From the NCBI GenBank assembly GCA_041660225.1, contig JBAZWV010000002.1, positions 248,001 through 312,000 on the forward strand: a DNA stretch of 64,000 bases. Reading direction: 5' to 3'. The DNA comes from JBAZWV01 sp041660225. Lineage in GTDB: Bacteria > Patescibacteriota > Patescibacteriia > 2-12-FULL-60-25. Position 1 is the first letter of the stretch; the number at the start of each line of letters is the position of its first letter. A program made the position numbers and the translations under genes. Under the pieces are notes generated by a model. It did no database searches, had not been told where the DNA came from, and saw nothing but the letters and a program-made list of their open reading frames with translations. This document shows positions 24,253 through 33,076 of the stretch, one piece after another.

Positions 24253-25452
24253 CTACACAAGGCGCACAAAGTGGCGCTTTCCTTTTTGAATGACAGATCC
24301 TTTTTTCACACTCATCGAGATATCCGTCACCACCGCATCATCCACTTTCACACCACCCTGTTCAATCTGCCGACGCGCGTCTGATTTCGACGAAACAATC
24401 TTCGATGCGACGAGAACATCGAGAATCAACATCGCACCCTTCACCTTAAACTCCGGAATCTCGTCCGGTCGCTCGCCCTTTGAATGGACCTGACTAAAAT
24501 GCGCCGCCGCTTTGCTCCCCTCTTTTCCACCAACGAGCATCGTGACGATTTCTTCTGCGAGGCGACGCTTAAACGCCATCGGATTCTCCCCATTCTTCAT
24601 CGCCGTACGCATGTCCTTCATTTCGTCTTCCGAAACATTCGTGCACAATTCAAATCCCGGCAAGATCATCCCATCCGTCCAACTCATCACCTTTCCGTAC
24701 ATATCTTCCGGCGCATCCTCAAGCGTGATCATATTCCCCTCACTCTTCCCCATTTTCTTTCCGGTTGGATCGACAAGAAGTTTCGTCGCAAGCACCGCCT
24801 TCTCTTTATGCTTCATCTCTCGAAGCAACGTACGCCCCGCAAGCATATTGAAGGTCTGATCATTCCCACCAACTTCGATATCAACTTCCATCGCGACCGA
24901 GTCGTAGCCCTGCATGAGCGGATAGAAAAACTCATGGAGATGCACCGGCTTTCCGTCAGCAATCCGCTTCTCAAACATGTCACGCTCAACCATCTGTTGG
25001 ACGGTGAAGTGCGATGCGAGCTCGATCACATCCGTAAACGACATCTTCGCGAGCCACGCGCTGTTAAATTTGAGTTGCGCCGCATTCGCTCCGCTGAACG
25101 ATAAAAAACGCGAAGCCTGATCTTTATACTTCTTACAATTCACGAGAACTTCTTTGCGCGTGAGTTGTTGGCGCGTCGCACTCTTATCGGTTGGGTCCCC
25201 GATCATCGCAGTGAAATCCCCGATCAGCAAAATCACTTCGTGCCCAAGACGCTGAAGCTCCGCAAGTTTGCGCATCCAAATCACGTGACCAAGATGAAGT
25301 GTTGGCGCTGTCGGATCCACGCCCGTGTACACACGAAGTCGCTTCCCGGACGCGAGTGCAGACTCAAGCGCCTCACGCGACGGATACACATTTTCAACCG
25401 CACGCGAGAGAACTTCCGTTATCGCGCCTTTGTCCGTGGTAATCTTTGCCAT
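24253..25452 (-). CDS. tyrS: Tyrosyl-tRNA synthetase
   Basis: The 399-residue product has TGVDPTAPTLHLGHVIWMRKL (HIGH region), the GGNDQTFNMLAGR tyrosine-site segment, GKKMGKSEGNMITL (KMSKS variant KMGKS) and a C-terminal S4 RNA-binding domain (KIVSSKSDARRQIEQGGVKVDD). It is of the TyrZ-like bacterial subgroup, as LHLGH and KMGKS suggest. It lies 30 nt after valS. Confidence 0.97.
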   Translation of the reverse strand: MAKITTDKGAITEVLSRAVENVYPSREALESALASGKRLRVYTGVDPTAPTLHLGHVIWMRKLAELQRLGHEVILLIGDFTAMIGDPTDKSATRQQLTRKEVLVNCKKYKDQASRFLSFSGANAAQLKFNSAWLAKMSFTDVIELASHFTVQQMVERDMFEKRIADGKPVHLHEFFYPLMQGYDSVAMEVDIEVGGNDQTFNMLAGRTLLREMKHKEKAVLATKLLVDPTGKKMGKSEGNMITLEDAPEDMYGKVMSWTDGMILPGFELCTNVSEDEMKDMRTAMKNGENPMAFKRRLAEEIVTMLVGGKEGSKAAAHFSQVHSKGERPDEIPEFKVKGAMLILDVLVASKIVSSKSDARRQIEQGGVKVDDAVVTDISMSVKKGSVIQKGKRHFVRLV

Positions 25453-25482
25453 ATCTTCTACAATTCTAGCGAAAAATAACGA

Positions 25483-28125
25483 TTATTTCAACTTCTCCAA
25501 TCTATCCGTCAGCGCCTTCATCTTTGCTTCCGCTTCCCCGAACTTCGTTTCCATTTCTTCTCTCACATTCGCCGGAGCCTTTGCGAGGAATTCTTTATTC
25601 TTAAGCTTGCCCGTAAGTGACGCAATATATTTTTTCGTTTCCTCGATTTCCTTTTCTGTCTTCTCGCGTTCTTTTTCCACGTCGACCGATCCTGCGACGT
25701 TCAAACCGATTGTCGCATTTCCTGATACAACGCTCGCCCATCCGTTTTCGATTGAATCAACAAATGAGACATTCTCGGAACGCGTGAGTACTTTGACGAT
25801 GTCGATATTTTCTTCAAGAAGTTTCTTCACGTCTTTCGGAATAGCGATCGCGAACTCCACCATCTTCACCGGCTCGATCCCCTGCTCGGCACGAAGACGG
25901 CGCATGTCGGTCACGAGCGTCCGGATGATATCGAACGATGAAACGATTTCAACGTCGATTGTCTTTGGCCATTTCGCAACAATCAGATCTCCCTCGAACC
26001 CTGCCGTCTTCCAAACGTATTCCGTCACGAACGGCATGAACGGATGCCAGAGTTTCAAAAGTGTTTCGAGGATGTGAGAAAGAATCGCTTCTTTTCCTTT
26101 TTCAATCTTCGCGATTTCGAGATACCAATCTGCCAAATCTCCCCACGTAAAATCTCGCAGCTCTTCACCCGCTGCGGAGAATTGATACGCATCAATTTTC
26201 TTCGTCACGCTCAATGAAACCTCTGCGAGCCGCGCGAGAATCCATTCGTCCGCCAATGTCTTCGCTTTTGGCTTTGACGGCTTCACATCACCGATCTGCA
26301 TCAACATGAACCGGCTAATATTCCACAACTTATTCGTGAAATTCCGAAACCCCTGAATCTTCTCTTCCGACAACTTTACATCCAATCCCGGCGTCGTCCC
26401 CATCACGAGCGAAAGGCGCACCGCATCCGTGCCGTATTTCGGGATCAAATCGAGAGGATCGAGGATATTTCCCAACGATTTACTCATCTTTCTCCCCTGC
26501 TCATCGCGAACCAATCCATGGAGATACACGTCCTTAAACGGCACTTCGCCGATCGCGTAGGTGCTCATCAGGATCATGCGAGCAACCCAGAAAAACAAAA
26601 TATCGTAGCCGGTTTCGAGAACCGCAGTTGGATGGTAGTCGCGATTCTCTCTCCACTCTTTCGCATCCGGCCAACCGAGCGTCGAGAACGTCCACAGACC
26701 CGACGAGAACCACGTGTCGAGCGTATCTGGATCCTGTTCCCATTCTGTGCCCGGCGATTTTTCCATCACCATCACTTCATCCTCCTTGTACCAAACCGGA
26801 ATCCGATGCCCGAACCAAATCTGGCGCGAGATGCACCAGTCGCGAAGATTATTGATCCAATGGAAATACGTTTTATCAAACCGATCCGGCACGATCGTCG
26901 TCTGCTTTGATTCCACAGCGTGGATCATCAGCTCTTTGAGTGTAGCCTTCTCCCCCTTTTTCCATTTCCCAAGCGTGTCTTGTCGCAATGCGAACGGTTT
27001 ATTCACGCGCACGAACCACTGCTTCATCGGCAATTGCTCGACGGCCGCGCCACCGCGTTCCGCAACCGGAAGATTCATCTGAATCTCTTCAACGGATTTC
27101 AACAGGCCGTCCGATTCGAGTGTCGATTGGATTTTCTTTCGTGCCTCTTCGATCGTGAGTCCGCCGAACCCCTCGCCAACTTCCGATTCAATCAAACGCG
27201 CATGTTCATCGATCACCTGAATGGTCGGAAGTCCGTGGCGAGATGCCATGTCCGCGTCGATCGTCGAATGCGCCGGTGTCACGCCAAGTGCGCCCGTTCC
27301 GAATTCCGGATCAACGGCTTCATCTGCAATGATTTTAATCGAAAGCTTCTTGCCACAAAACACCGGCTCATACGTTTTGCCGACGAATTTCTTATATCGT
27401 TTGTCCGTCGGGTGAACCGCAACGGCCGTATCCCCGAATTTCGTTTCTGGGCGTGTCGTCGAGATCGCAATCGGAAAATCTTTGTCGTATGTGAACGTCA
27501 AAAGCTTCGACGTAACTTCTTTTGATTGCACTTCGTCATCCGACAGCGTCGTCTGAAATTGCGGATCCCAGTTCACCACGCGATAGCCACGTTCGATGAT
27601 CCCGTCTTCATACATCATCTTAAACATCTCGTTCACCGCGCGGTTGCGATGTTCATCCAGCGTGTACTTTTCATCATCCCAATCGCACGACGATCCCATC
27701 TTGCGAACTTGATTCCGAATCGTGACGGCGGATTCTTCGGCAAACTCTACGACCTTTTCTAAAAATTTCTCGCGTCCCAATTCTTCGCGCGGATTCTTCA
27801 TCCCTTGCTTGATCAAGAGTTGTTCGACTTTTACCTGCGTCGCGATCGCGGCGTGATCCGTTCCAGGAATCCAGCGCGCGCGCTTGCCTTGCATCCGATG
27901 AAAACGAATGAGAAGGTCTTCAATAGCCAGCATCGTGGCATGCCCCATGTGGAGCGTGCCCGTCCGGTTCGGCGGCGGCATGACGATACAGTATGGTTCG
28001 CCCTTGCCCTGCGGCTTGAACGCACCCGACGCTTCCCAGGCCTTGTAGATGTCATCTTCGACGGTCGAGGCGTCGTAGGCTTTGGGAAGAGATTCCGGGT
28101 CGATATTTTGCCGCATAGATCGCAT
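25483..28125 (-). CDS. valS: Valyl-tRNA synthetase
   Basis: The 880-residue class Ia synthetase has PPPNRTGTLHMGHATML (HIGH), the editing domain with RPETKFGDTAVAVHP, SRQIWFGHRIP, KMSKSLGNILDPLDLI (KMSKS) and a C-terminal coiled coil (about residues 810-880). It begins the valS-tyrS-argS-kinase operon. The ATG at 28125 lies close after AGGATTT; a second in-frame ATG three codons on is equally possible. Confidence 0.97.
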   Translation of the reverse strand: MRSMRQNIDPESLPKAYDASTVEDDIYKAWEASGAFKPQGKGEPYCIVMPPPNRTGTLHMGHATMLAIEDLLIRFHRMQGKRARWIPGTDHAAIATQVKVEQLLIKQGMKNPREELGREKFLEKVVEFAEESAVTIRNQVRKMGSSCDWDDEKYTLDEHRNRAVNEMFKMMYEDGIIERGYRVVNWDPQFQTTLSDDEVQSKEVTSKLLTFTYDKDFPIAISTTRPETKFGDTAVAVHPTDKRYKKFVGKTYEPVFCGKKLSIKIIADEAVDPEFGTGALGVTPAHSTIDADMASRHGLPTIQVIDEHARLIESEVGEGFGGLTIEEARKKIQSTLESDGLLKSVEEIQMNLPVAERGGAAVEQLPMKQWFVRVNKPFALRQDTLGKWKKGEKATLKELMIHAVESKQTTIVPDRFDKTYFHWINNLRDWCISRQIWFGHRIPVWYKEDEVMVMEKSPGTEWEQDPDTLDTWFSSGLWTFSTLGWPDAKEWRENRDYHPTAVLETGYDILFFWVARMILMSTYAIGEVPFKDVYLHGLVRDEQGRKMSKSLGNILDPLDLIPKYGTDAVRLSLVMGTTPGLDVKLSEEKIQGFRNFTNKLWNISRFMLMQIGDVKPSKPKAKTLADEWILARLAEVSLSVTKKIDAYQFSAAGEELRDFTWGDLADWYLEIAKIEKGKEAILSHILETLLKLWHPFMPFVTEYVWKTAGFEGDLIVAKWPKTIDVEIVSSFDIIRTLVTDMRRLRAEQGIEPVKMVEFAIAIPKDVKKLLEENIDIVKVLTRSENVSFVDSIENGWASVVSGNATIGLNVAGSVDVEKEREKTEKEIEETKKYIASLTGKLKNKEFLAKAPANVREEMETKFGEAEAKMKALTDRLEKLK

Positions 28126-28160
28126 AAATCCTACGATTTCTGGAGCTTGCCGTCAAACCG

Positions 28161-28189
28161 TTGACACTCCTCTCTAGCTGACATAAGCT
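28161..28189 (+). promoter_or_regulatory. Promoter of the DHH-like gene
   Basis: -35 TTGACA (28161-28166), 17-nt spacer, -10 TAAGCT (28184-28189). Confidence 0.75.
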
Positions 28190-28207
28190 TTCCTGTCGTC
28201 CAAAAAC

Positions 28208-29350
28208 ATGGCCCTCACCCCCCAACAGCAAGCAATAGAGCAAATCACCCGCGCCAAGCGGATTCTTGTCGTAACCAAAGAGCATGCCCCGAATGACGCC
28301 ATTGCGTCCGTGACCTCATGCCTCTTGTTTTTGCGTGCGATGGATAAGCAGGTCGATGCCGTTGTGCCCGGTCTCGATCCGAAGACTATTCCCGGTTTCC
28401 TCTCCGCCGGAAAAGACATCCAAAAAAGTGTCGGTGCGATGCGGACGTTCAACATCACGTTGGATGTGAAGGATGTGCCGCTCAGCGAGCTCATGTACGA
28501 CGTGAAAGACAGTAAGCTCAATATCACGCTCGTTCCAAAACAAGGCGAATGGTCCCCGCAGCACGTTGCAATGAAGCACGGCGAAGACCGTTACGATCTC
28601 GTCATCGCTCTCGACGCACCGGACATGCAGAGCCTCGGCGAACTCGCACGTACGCACGCTGACTTTTTGTTCCGCACGACCATTTTGAATATCGATGCTG
28701 ACAGCGCAAATGAACACTGGGGTCAGGTGAACCTCGTGGATCTCAATGCTGTTTCCACAACCGAAATCCTCTTTGGACTCTTTGATGCTTGGAATCGCCA
28801 CGTGATCAACGCCGATATTGCAACCGCGCTCCTCGCCGGAATGATCGCAAAAACGAGATCCTTCCGCACGACGGACGTCACGCCCAAGACGCTGACGACG
28901 GCATCGCAGCTCGTTGCCATGGGTGCACGACGCGAAGAAATCGTTCACGGACTCTGGCGCACCCGCACCGTGCCGACACTCAAACTCTGGGGTCGCGCGC
29001 TTTCGCGTCTCGAACAGGATCGTGAACGCAAGCTCGTATGGGCCAGTCTTTCGCGCCAGGACTTCCTCGAAACCGGCGCGGAACTGGAATCACTCGATGA
29101 CGTGACGAGCGAGCTCATCGCCTACGCGCCGGATGCGAGCATCATCGTCTTTGTGTACGAAACAGAAACGCCGAACGAACTGATGATCTCACTCCGAGCG
29201 AATCCCCCGTTCTCGGCCTCCGACCTGGCCCGCCCGTTCAGCGGAACCGGCACCCGTGAACGCGCCGTCTTCAAACTCCAGGAAAAAATGTCGCTCCTCG
29301 ATGGAACCAAAGCGGTCATCGAACGATTACGCGGAACGATCAAGGGATAA
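28208..29350 (+). CDS. DHH-phosphoesterase-like protein with degraded active site
   Basis: The 380-residue protein follows the NrnA/RecJ-like plan. The first motif position reads KEHAPNDAIAS in place of HxxPDGDAxGS. The signature strand reads NIDADSANEHWGQVNLVDLNAVSTTEILF where active enzymes have NIDHHxxN. The DHH motif is therefore DAD, and most metal ligands are missing. The DHHA1-like C-terminal domain is also divergent. It is probably a binding or regulatory protein derived from an oligoribonuclease, or an enzyme with altered chemistry. It is monocistronic, with its own promoter and terminator. Confidence 0.75.
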   Translation: MALTPQQQAIEQITRAKRILVVTKEHAPNDAIASVTSCLLFLRAMDKQVDAVVPGLDPKTIPGFLSAGKDIQKSVGAMRTFNITLDVKDVPLSELMYDVKDSKLNITLVPKQGEWSPQHVAMKHGEDRYDLVIALDAPDMQSLGELARTHADFLFRTTILNIDADSANEHWGQVNLVDLNAVSTTEILFGLFDAWNRHVINADIATALLAGMIAKTRSFRTTDVTPKTLTTASQLVAMGARREEIVHGLWRTRTVPTLKLWGRALSRLEQDRERKLVWASLSRQDFLETGAELESLDDVTSELIAYAPDASIIVFVYETETPNELMISLRANPPFSASDLARPFSGTGTRERAVFKLQEKMSLLDGTKAVIERLRGTIKG

Positions 29351-29373
29351 AAACTGTCGAGATGACAGTTTTT
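29349..29373 (+). terminator. Terminator of the DHH-like gene
   Basis: AAAAACTGTC/GACAGTTTTT stem with a 5-nt loop, running into TTTTTTTC; it overlaps the stop codon. Confidence 0.92.
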
Positions 29374-29403
29374 TTCTTACATGACAAACTGACGTCCAAT
29401 CGT

Positions 29404-30576
29404 ATGACGACCCAAAAACACCGCGTTGTAATCGTCGGAGCCGGATTCTCCGGACTCCTCACCGCCCGTAAGCTTCGAGAAGCGCGTCCGAACGATCTCG
29501 ATGTCACCGTCGTGGATGCCACCGACCATTTCCTCTTTACTCCGCGTCTTATCGACGCGCTCGAGAGCGATCGCGACCTGAAAGACAAATACACGGCACC
29601 GCTTGCTGCGTGTGCATCGCGCTTCGGATTTGCGTTTGTCCACGGTCTCGCCTCCCACATCGATCGTGTCAACCGAACGGTTTCGGTTGCGACACAGCAA
29701 GAAATCATTCTTCTCCCCTATGACACGCTCGTGTTGAGCCAGGGTGCCAAAGTCGCCTTCTACAACATTCCTGGATGCGAAGACTGTTCCGTGTGGCTCA
29801 AAACCTGGGATGATATCGAACGCGTCCACACCCGCCTTCGCGATCGCGTGACGCATGCGCTCGCTGCAAAAACGGAAGAAGAGCGCCGCGAGGCATTGTC
29901 CTTCGTCATCGTAGGCGGTGGGCCTTCCGGCATCGAAAGCGCGTTCGCCATCCAAACCTACGTCAAACGCCTTCTGAAGGATCACGAGGCACTCATCCCC
30001 TACGCCTCATTCACGCTCCTCCAGGGCGCACCGCAGATCCTGACGGGCTTTCCCTCACGCATGGTTAACGGTTCACGCAAGGAGCTCATGCGTAACGGCA
30101 TCGCGGTTCGTGAAGGCGCATCGGTAGAGGCGATTGAACCTACAGCCGTCCGGCTCACGACAGGCGAGCGGATCCCTTCCGGCCTCACGCTTTGGGCCGG
30201 TGGCATCGAAGCGAACGTCATTCCGATCAATCCCGAAATCGACCGCGGAAACCAAGGCATGATGGCGGACGAAATGCTACGCATTGAAGAGCATATCTTT
30301 GGCGGTGGTGATGCCATCATGTTCCGCCAAAAGCAGCTCCTCATTCCCAAAAACGCGCAGACAGCCCTTCAAATGGCTTATTGCCTCACAGACAACATCC
30401 TGCGTTCCATCGACGGCCAACCGCTCAAACCGTTCCGCTTCAAAAATCTCGGATCGATCCTCACGCTTGGCTCAACTGGCTATATCAATGTCGGACCGTT
30501 CGCCTTCAAATTCCCCTGGGCCGTTCAGCTCCGTGATATCTTTTACCGGCTCCGCCAGCGCCAAGTCGTCGGTTGA
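29404..30576 (+). CDS. FAD-dependent NAD(P)H dehydrogenase (NDH-2-like)
   Basis: The 390-residue protein has an N-terminal FAD-binding motif VVIVGAGFSGLLTARKL, a second dinucleotide motif FVIVGGGPSGIESAFAI, the TLVLSQGAK segment, and the FAD-contacting IFGGGDAI. The C-terminus with FRFKNLGSILTLGSTGYI and a hydrophobic patch matches type II NADH dehydrogenases, which bind the membrane peripherally and reduce quinone. CPR bacteria rarely have a full respiratory chain, so redox balancing is a likely role. DoxX follows 44 nt downstream. Confidence 0.88.
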   Translation: MTTQKHRVVIVGAGFSGLLTARKLREARPNDLDVTVVDATDHFLFTPRLIDALESDRDLKDKYTAPLAACASRFGFAFVHGLASHIDRVNRTVSVATQQEIILLPYDTLVLSQGAKVAFYNIPGCEDCSVWLKTWDDIERVHTRLRDRVTHALAAKTEEERREALSFVIVGGGPSGIESAFAIQTYVKRLLKDHEALIPYASFTLLQGAPQILTGFPSRMVNGSRKELMRNGIAVREGASVEAIEPTAVRLTTGERIPSGLTLWAGGIEANVIPINPEIDRGNQGMMADEMLRIEEHIFGGGDAIMFRQKQLLIPKNAQTALQMAYCLTDNILRSIDGQPLKPFRFKNLGSILTLGSTGYINVGPFAFKFPWAVQLRDIFYRLRQRQVVG

Positions 30577-30620
30577 TGTATACTAGAAGTGCTTTATTCT
30601 TCTCTTTTTAGACCCTCACT

Positions 30621-31043
30621 ATGATGGGAAAGATGTTAACGGGCTTCCAGAAACATAAGAGCGTAGGGCTTTTCGTCCTCCGCATCGCCGCCGGTGTCAT
30701 TTTTGTCATGCACGGCTACGGCAAACTGTTCGGCGACGCGCCGGGCATGACCGCCTTCACGGGCATGGTCGATAAACTCGGCTTCCCAATGCCAGGTCTC
30801 TTCGCCTATATCGCGGCACTGACCGAATTCCTCGGCGGTATCGCCCTTATTCTCGGTGTCGGCGTTCCGGTCGCCGCGACTCTTATTGCCGGTGTGATGC
30901 TTGTCGCCTTCTTCGGTGTCAAAAAAGCATCCTTCCCGGCGGGTGACGTGGACTTCGCGCTCCTCGCGATCGCCATCTCTCTCGTCTTCATGGGTCCTGG
31001 CCGCTACACGGTCATGGGCATGACAAAGAAAGAACAAGAATAA
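30621..31043 (+). CDS. DoxX-family membrane protein
   Basis: The 140-residue protein has four transmembrane helices and DoxX signatures: LRIAAGVIFVMHGYGKLFG, and LTEFLGGIALILGVGVPVAATLI. DoxX proteins accompany quinone or thiosulfate oxidoreductases and may form a membrane redox partner. Its position right after the NDH-2-like gene supports a joint function. Confidence 0.92.
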   Translation: MMGKMLTGFQKHKSVGLFVLRIAAGVIFVMHGYGKLFGDAPGMTAFTGMVDKLGFPMPGLFAYIAALTEFLGGIALILGVGVPVAATLIAGVMLVAFFGVKKASFPAGDVDFALLAIAISLVFMGPGRYTVMGMTKKEQE

Positions 31044-31052
31044 TCAGAACAA

Positions 31053-31081
31053 AAAACTCCTCCGATCATCGGAGGAGTTTT
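31053..31081. terminator. Bidirectional terminator between doxX and the SpoU gene
   Basis: Perfect 13-bp stem AAAACTCCTCCGA/TCGGAGGAGTTTT with a 3-nt loop, flanked by A- and T-runs. Confidence 0.95.
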
Positions 31082-31618
31082 TTATTTGGATGAAATTCGT
31101 TGCCGCAACGCTTCTTCGAGAATCACCGCCGTCGCGACGGAAACGTTCAAACTCTGAACCATCCCGCGCATCGGAATCGTCGCGACCGTATCTGCAGCTG
31201 CGAGGAGTGCGGCCGAAACGCCATCATGCTCGTTGCCAATCGCGAGGACGGTCGGTTGTATAAAATCGATCTCCCACTGCGGCACGCCCGTCTCCGTCAG
31301 TGCTGTCACAACAATCTTGAATCCCTCGGATCGAACAGCCGTCAAACACTCTTCAAGCGATGTCCACTTTTTGATATCAAGCCACTTCACCGCCGATGCC
31401 GCCGCTTTTGTTCGAAGCTCTGACATGCGCGGCGGACGTGATTCCGTATACACAAGATGAACGCGACTCACACCCACGGCATCACACGTACGTAAAATCG
31501 CTCCGAGGTTATGCGGATCATCGACGTTCTCAAGAAGGACGTGCAGATCCTGAAAACGTCGTTCGGCAACATCTTTCATTTTTTGTTCACGCTTCGGTGT
31601 CATAGACGAATGGTACAT
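31082..31618 (-). CDS. SpoU/TrmH-family RNA 2'-O-methyltransferase
   Basis: The 178-residue protein has all three SPOUT motifs: NVDDPHNLGAILRTCDAVGV (motif 1), LAIGNEHDGVS (motif 2) and IPMRGMVQSLNVSVATAVILEEA (motif 3, trefoil-knot SAM site). It methylates a ribose 2'-OH in tRNA or rRNA; the tRNA Gm18 enzyme TrmH is the closest type. There is no N-terminal L30e-like extension, which argues against RlmB. Confidence 0.92.
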   Translation of the reverse strand: MYHSSMTPKREQKMKDVAERRFQDLHVLLENVDDPHNLGAILRTCDAVGVSRVHLVYTESRPPRMSELRTKAAASAVKWLDIKKWTSLEECLTAVRSEGFKIVVTALTETGVPQWEIDFIQPTVLAIGNEHDGVSAALLAAADTVATIPMRGMVQSLNVSVATAVILEEALRQRISSK

Positions 31619-31632
31619 GAGCCCCTATATAC

Positions 31633-31711
31633 AAAGCGAGCCACATTGGTGAGATCTAGAACGACATCCTCGCCAGGACCGCTCTAAGAACTCGCCAATC
31701 TGACTCGCTTT
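31633..31711. repeat. Long imperfect inverted repeat in a 177-bp intergenic region
   Basis: Bases 31633-31653 and 31691-31711 pair over 21 positions with three mismatches, around a 37-nt loop that contains further complementarity. The rest of the gap (to 31795) holds only a weak AGGT/ACCT hairpin before T7 on the + strand. It may be a small structured RNA or a remnant mobile element. Confidence 0.55.
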
Positions 31712-31795
31712 GACCACCTATCAGTGTGTTGAAAATGATACCAAAACCCCTCTCCGTCTGCAACCGTCAGGTGTGAATAACCTCTTTTTTTAGCC

Positions 31796-32383
31796 TTATT
31801 TACACGATGTGGTGCATTTCGCGTCAAGCGCTTTGCACGCGTCCGTCTTGGCCGTGTTGTCTCCAGCAGCTTTCAAACACGTTTCGAGCTTCCCAGCACA
31901 TGAGGTACACGCAACCGGCGTGGGTGTCGTTGCGCTATCTTTGGAAACTTCAGCTGGCTTGTCTTTCGCCTGAAGTAAACACTTGTCGGCAACATCCTTC
32001 AACATTTTCTCCATGCGATCAAGACGTTTCGCGAGCGCCTGAACATCCGATGTCGTTGCTGATGTTTTGCTCTTATCCGTTTGCGCCTCCACGGAATTGA
32101 ACGCAATGGCGCCCGTCAAAACAATCGCGAGACCCGTGATGATAGCCGCGCTCCAAATATGCGAAATACCGCGTGCCGCATGAACGATATGATGATCGCG
32201 CATATGCGACGTCGGTCCAACATACCGAACGCTGCACTTCCCGCCAGAACAATCAGAATGACCGCACATCGCGTCGGTCGGTTCCGTCGGCATCGAACCG
32301 CCGACCGGCCCTGTCGGCTCCGGACTATTGGCGGCCTTCATGACGCGACGGCGCACCGGTTTTTTTGGTTTCAGTTCCCCCAT
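31796..32383 (-). CDS. Membrane-anchored Cys-rich hypothetical protein
   Basis: The 195-residue protein begins with a basic Pro-rich segment, then a Cys cluster CGHSDCSGGKCSV (about residues 40-55). One transmembrane helix follows (about 77-97), then a coiled-coil stretch ALAKRLDRMEKMLKDVADKC and a C-terminal Cys-rich tail (CTSCAGKLETCLKA...CTTSC). The ATG at 32383 is preferred, as the frame upstream runs into the terminator of tRNA-Val. The cysteines on either side of the membrane suggest metal or disulfide chemistry; no family is known. Confidence 0.72.
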   Translation of the reverse strand: MGELKPKKPVRRRVMKAANSPEPTGPVGGSMPTEPTDAMCGHSDCSGGKCSVRYVGPTSHMRDHHIVHAARGISHIWSAAIITGLAIVLTGAIAFNSVEAQTDKSKTSATTSDVQALAKRLDRMEKMLKDVADKCLLQAKDKPAEVSKDSATTPTPVACTSCAGKLETCLKAAGDNTAKTDACKALDAKCTTSCK

Positions 32384-32452
32384 ACGAAAGGACGCAAAGA
32401 ATAAAAAGAGTGATGGCCGGATTATAGCATACCCGAGATATCCCCAACAAAA

Positions 32453-32474
32453 ATCCACCCGTTATCGGATGGAT
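32453..32474 (-). terminator. Terminator of tRNA-Val (GAC)
   Basis: ATCCATCC/GGGTGGAT-type 8-bp stem (one G-U pair), 6-nt loop, followed on the minus strand by TTTTTG. Confidence 0.85.
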
Positions 32475-32480
32475 CGTTGC

Positions 32481-32557
32481 TGGTGGACGGCAGAGGAGTC
32501 GAACCTCTGACCTTCACAATGTCAATGTGACGCTCTAACCAACTGAGCTAGCCGTCC
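32481..32557 (-). tRNA. tRNA-Val (anticodon GAC)
   Basis: GGACGGC/GCCGTCC acceptor stem, TCACA/TGTGA anticodon stem with loop TTGACAT (GAC), T-loop TTCGACT. The 3' CCA is encoded. Confidence 0.96.
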
Positions 32558-32574
32558 GCACAAAATGCGTGAGG

Positions 32575-32603
32575 ATATTAGCCCGACACGCCAAAGTCGT
32601 CAA
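32575..32603 (-). promoter_or_regulatory. Promoter of tRNA-Val (GAC)
   Basis: -35 TTGACG (32598-32603), 17-nt spacer, -10 TAATAT (32575-32580). Confidence 0.8.
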
Positions 32604-32614
32604 TGGATGAAAAA

Positions 32615-32640
32615 GCCCCGATCCAAGAACGGATCGGGGC
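32615..32640 (-). terminator. Terminator of the receiver-protein operon
   Basis: Perfect 10-bp stem GCCCCGATCC/GGATCGGGGC, 6-nt loop, followed on the minus strand by TTTTTC. Confidence 0.95.
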
Positions 32641-32644
32641 GGTA

Positions 32645-33076
32645 TTACGTTTCCATGAGGGCGAGACAACGATCGATGAAGTTGAACACGCTGTCGATGT
32701 CCGGTTTCAGCGCGGTATCGAACTTTTCTTCACGAGCTCTCTTGATGAGATCAGGCGTACCGCTGTAGAGACAGGCGCCGACGAGGATCGGCGCGGAGAG
32801 AATCTCGCATGCGGCGGAGAGAAAAGCGACGCCCGTCATCGACGGCATCTCTCCGTCCGAAAGAATCGCGATGCGCGCGTACTCCGCACTCGCACTTCCG
32901 GAATTGATGCCACTCATGACGAGATGAAGACGTTCAAGTGCGGCGCTCGGATCTTGAAATTCGAGACGCTCGACGCGGTCGCCGTATCTTTTTTCGATAC
33001 GACGCATCGTGACACGCAGAACCAGCGGCTCGTCGTCGACGTAGATCAGAGTGAGAGGGATGCGTTCGTCGGGCAT
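32645..33076 (-). CDS. Stand-alone receiver-domain protein
   Basis: The 143-residue protein is a CheY-like receiver without an output domain: acidic pocket YVDDE, the phospho-acceptor region ILSDGEMPSMTG with its Asp, a Ser at strand 4 (LYSGTP) and Lys in ALKPDID. An 8-residue Gly/Ser insertion (SGINSGSAS) lies between helix 2 and strand 3. It overlaps the upstream pseudo-receiver gene by 31 nt, so the two are translated together and may interact. The partner kinase is not evident. Confidence 0.82.
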   Translation of the reverse strand: MPDERIPLTLIYVDDEPLVLRVTMRRIEKRYGDRVERLEFQDPSAALERLHLVMSGINSGSASAEYARIAILSDGEMPSMTGVAFLSAACEILSAPILVGACLYSGTPDLIKRAREEKFDTALKPDIDSVFNFIDRCLALMET

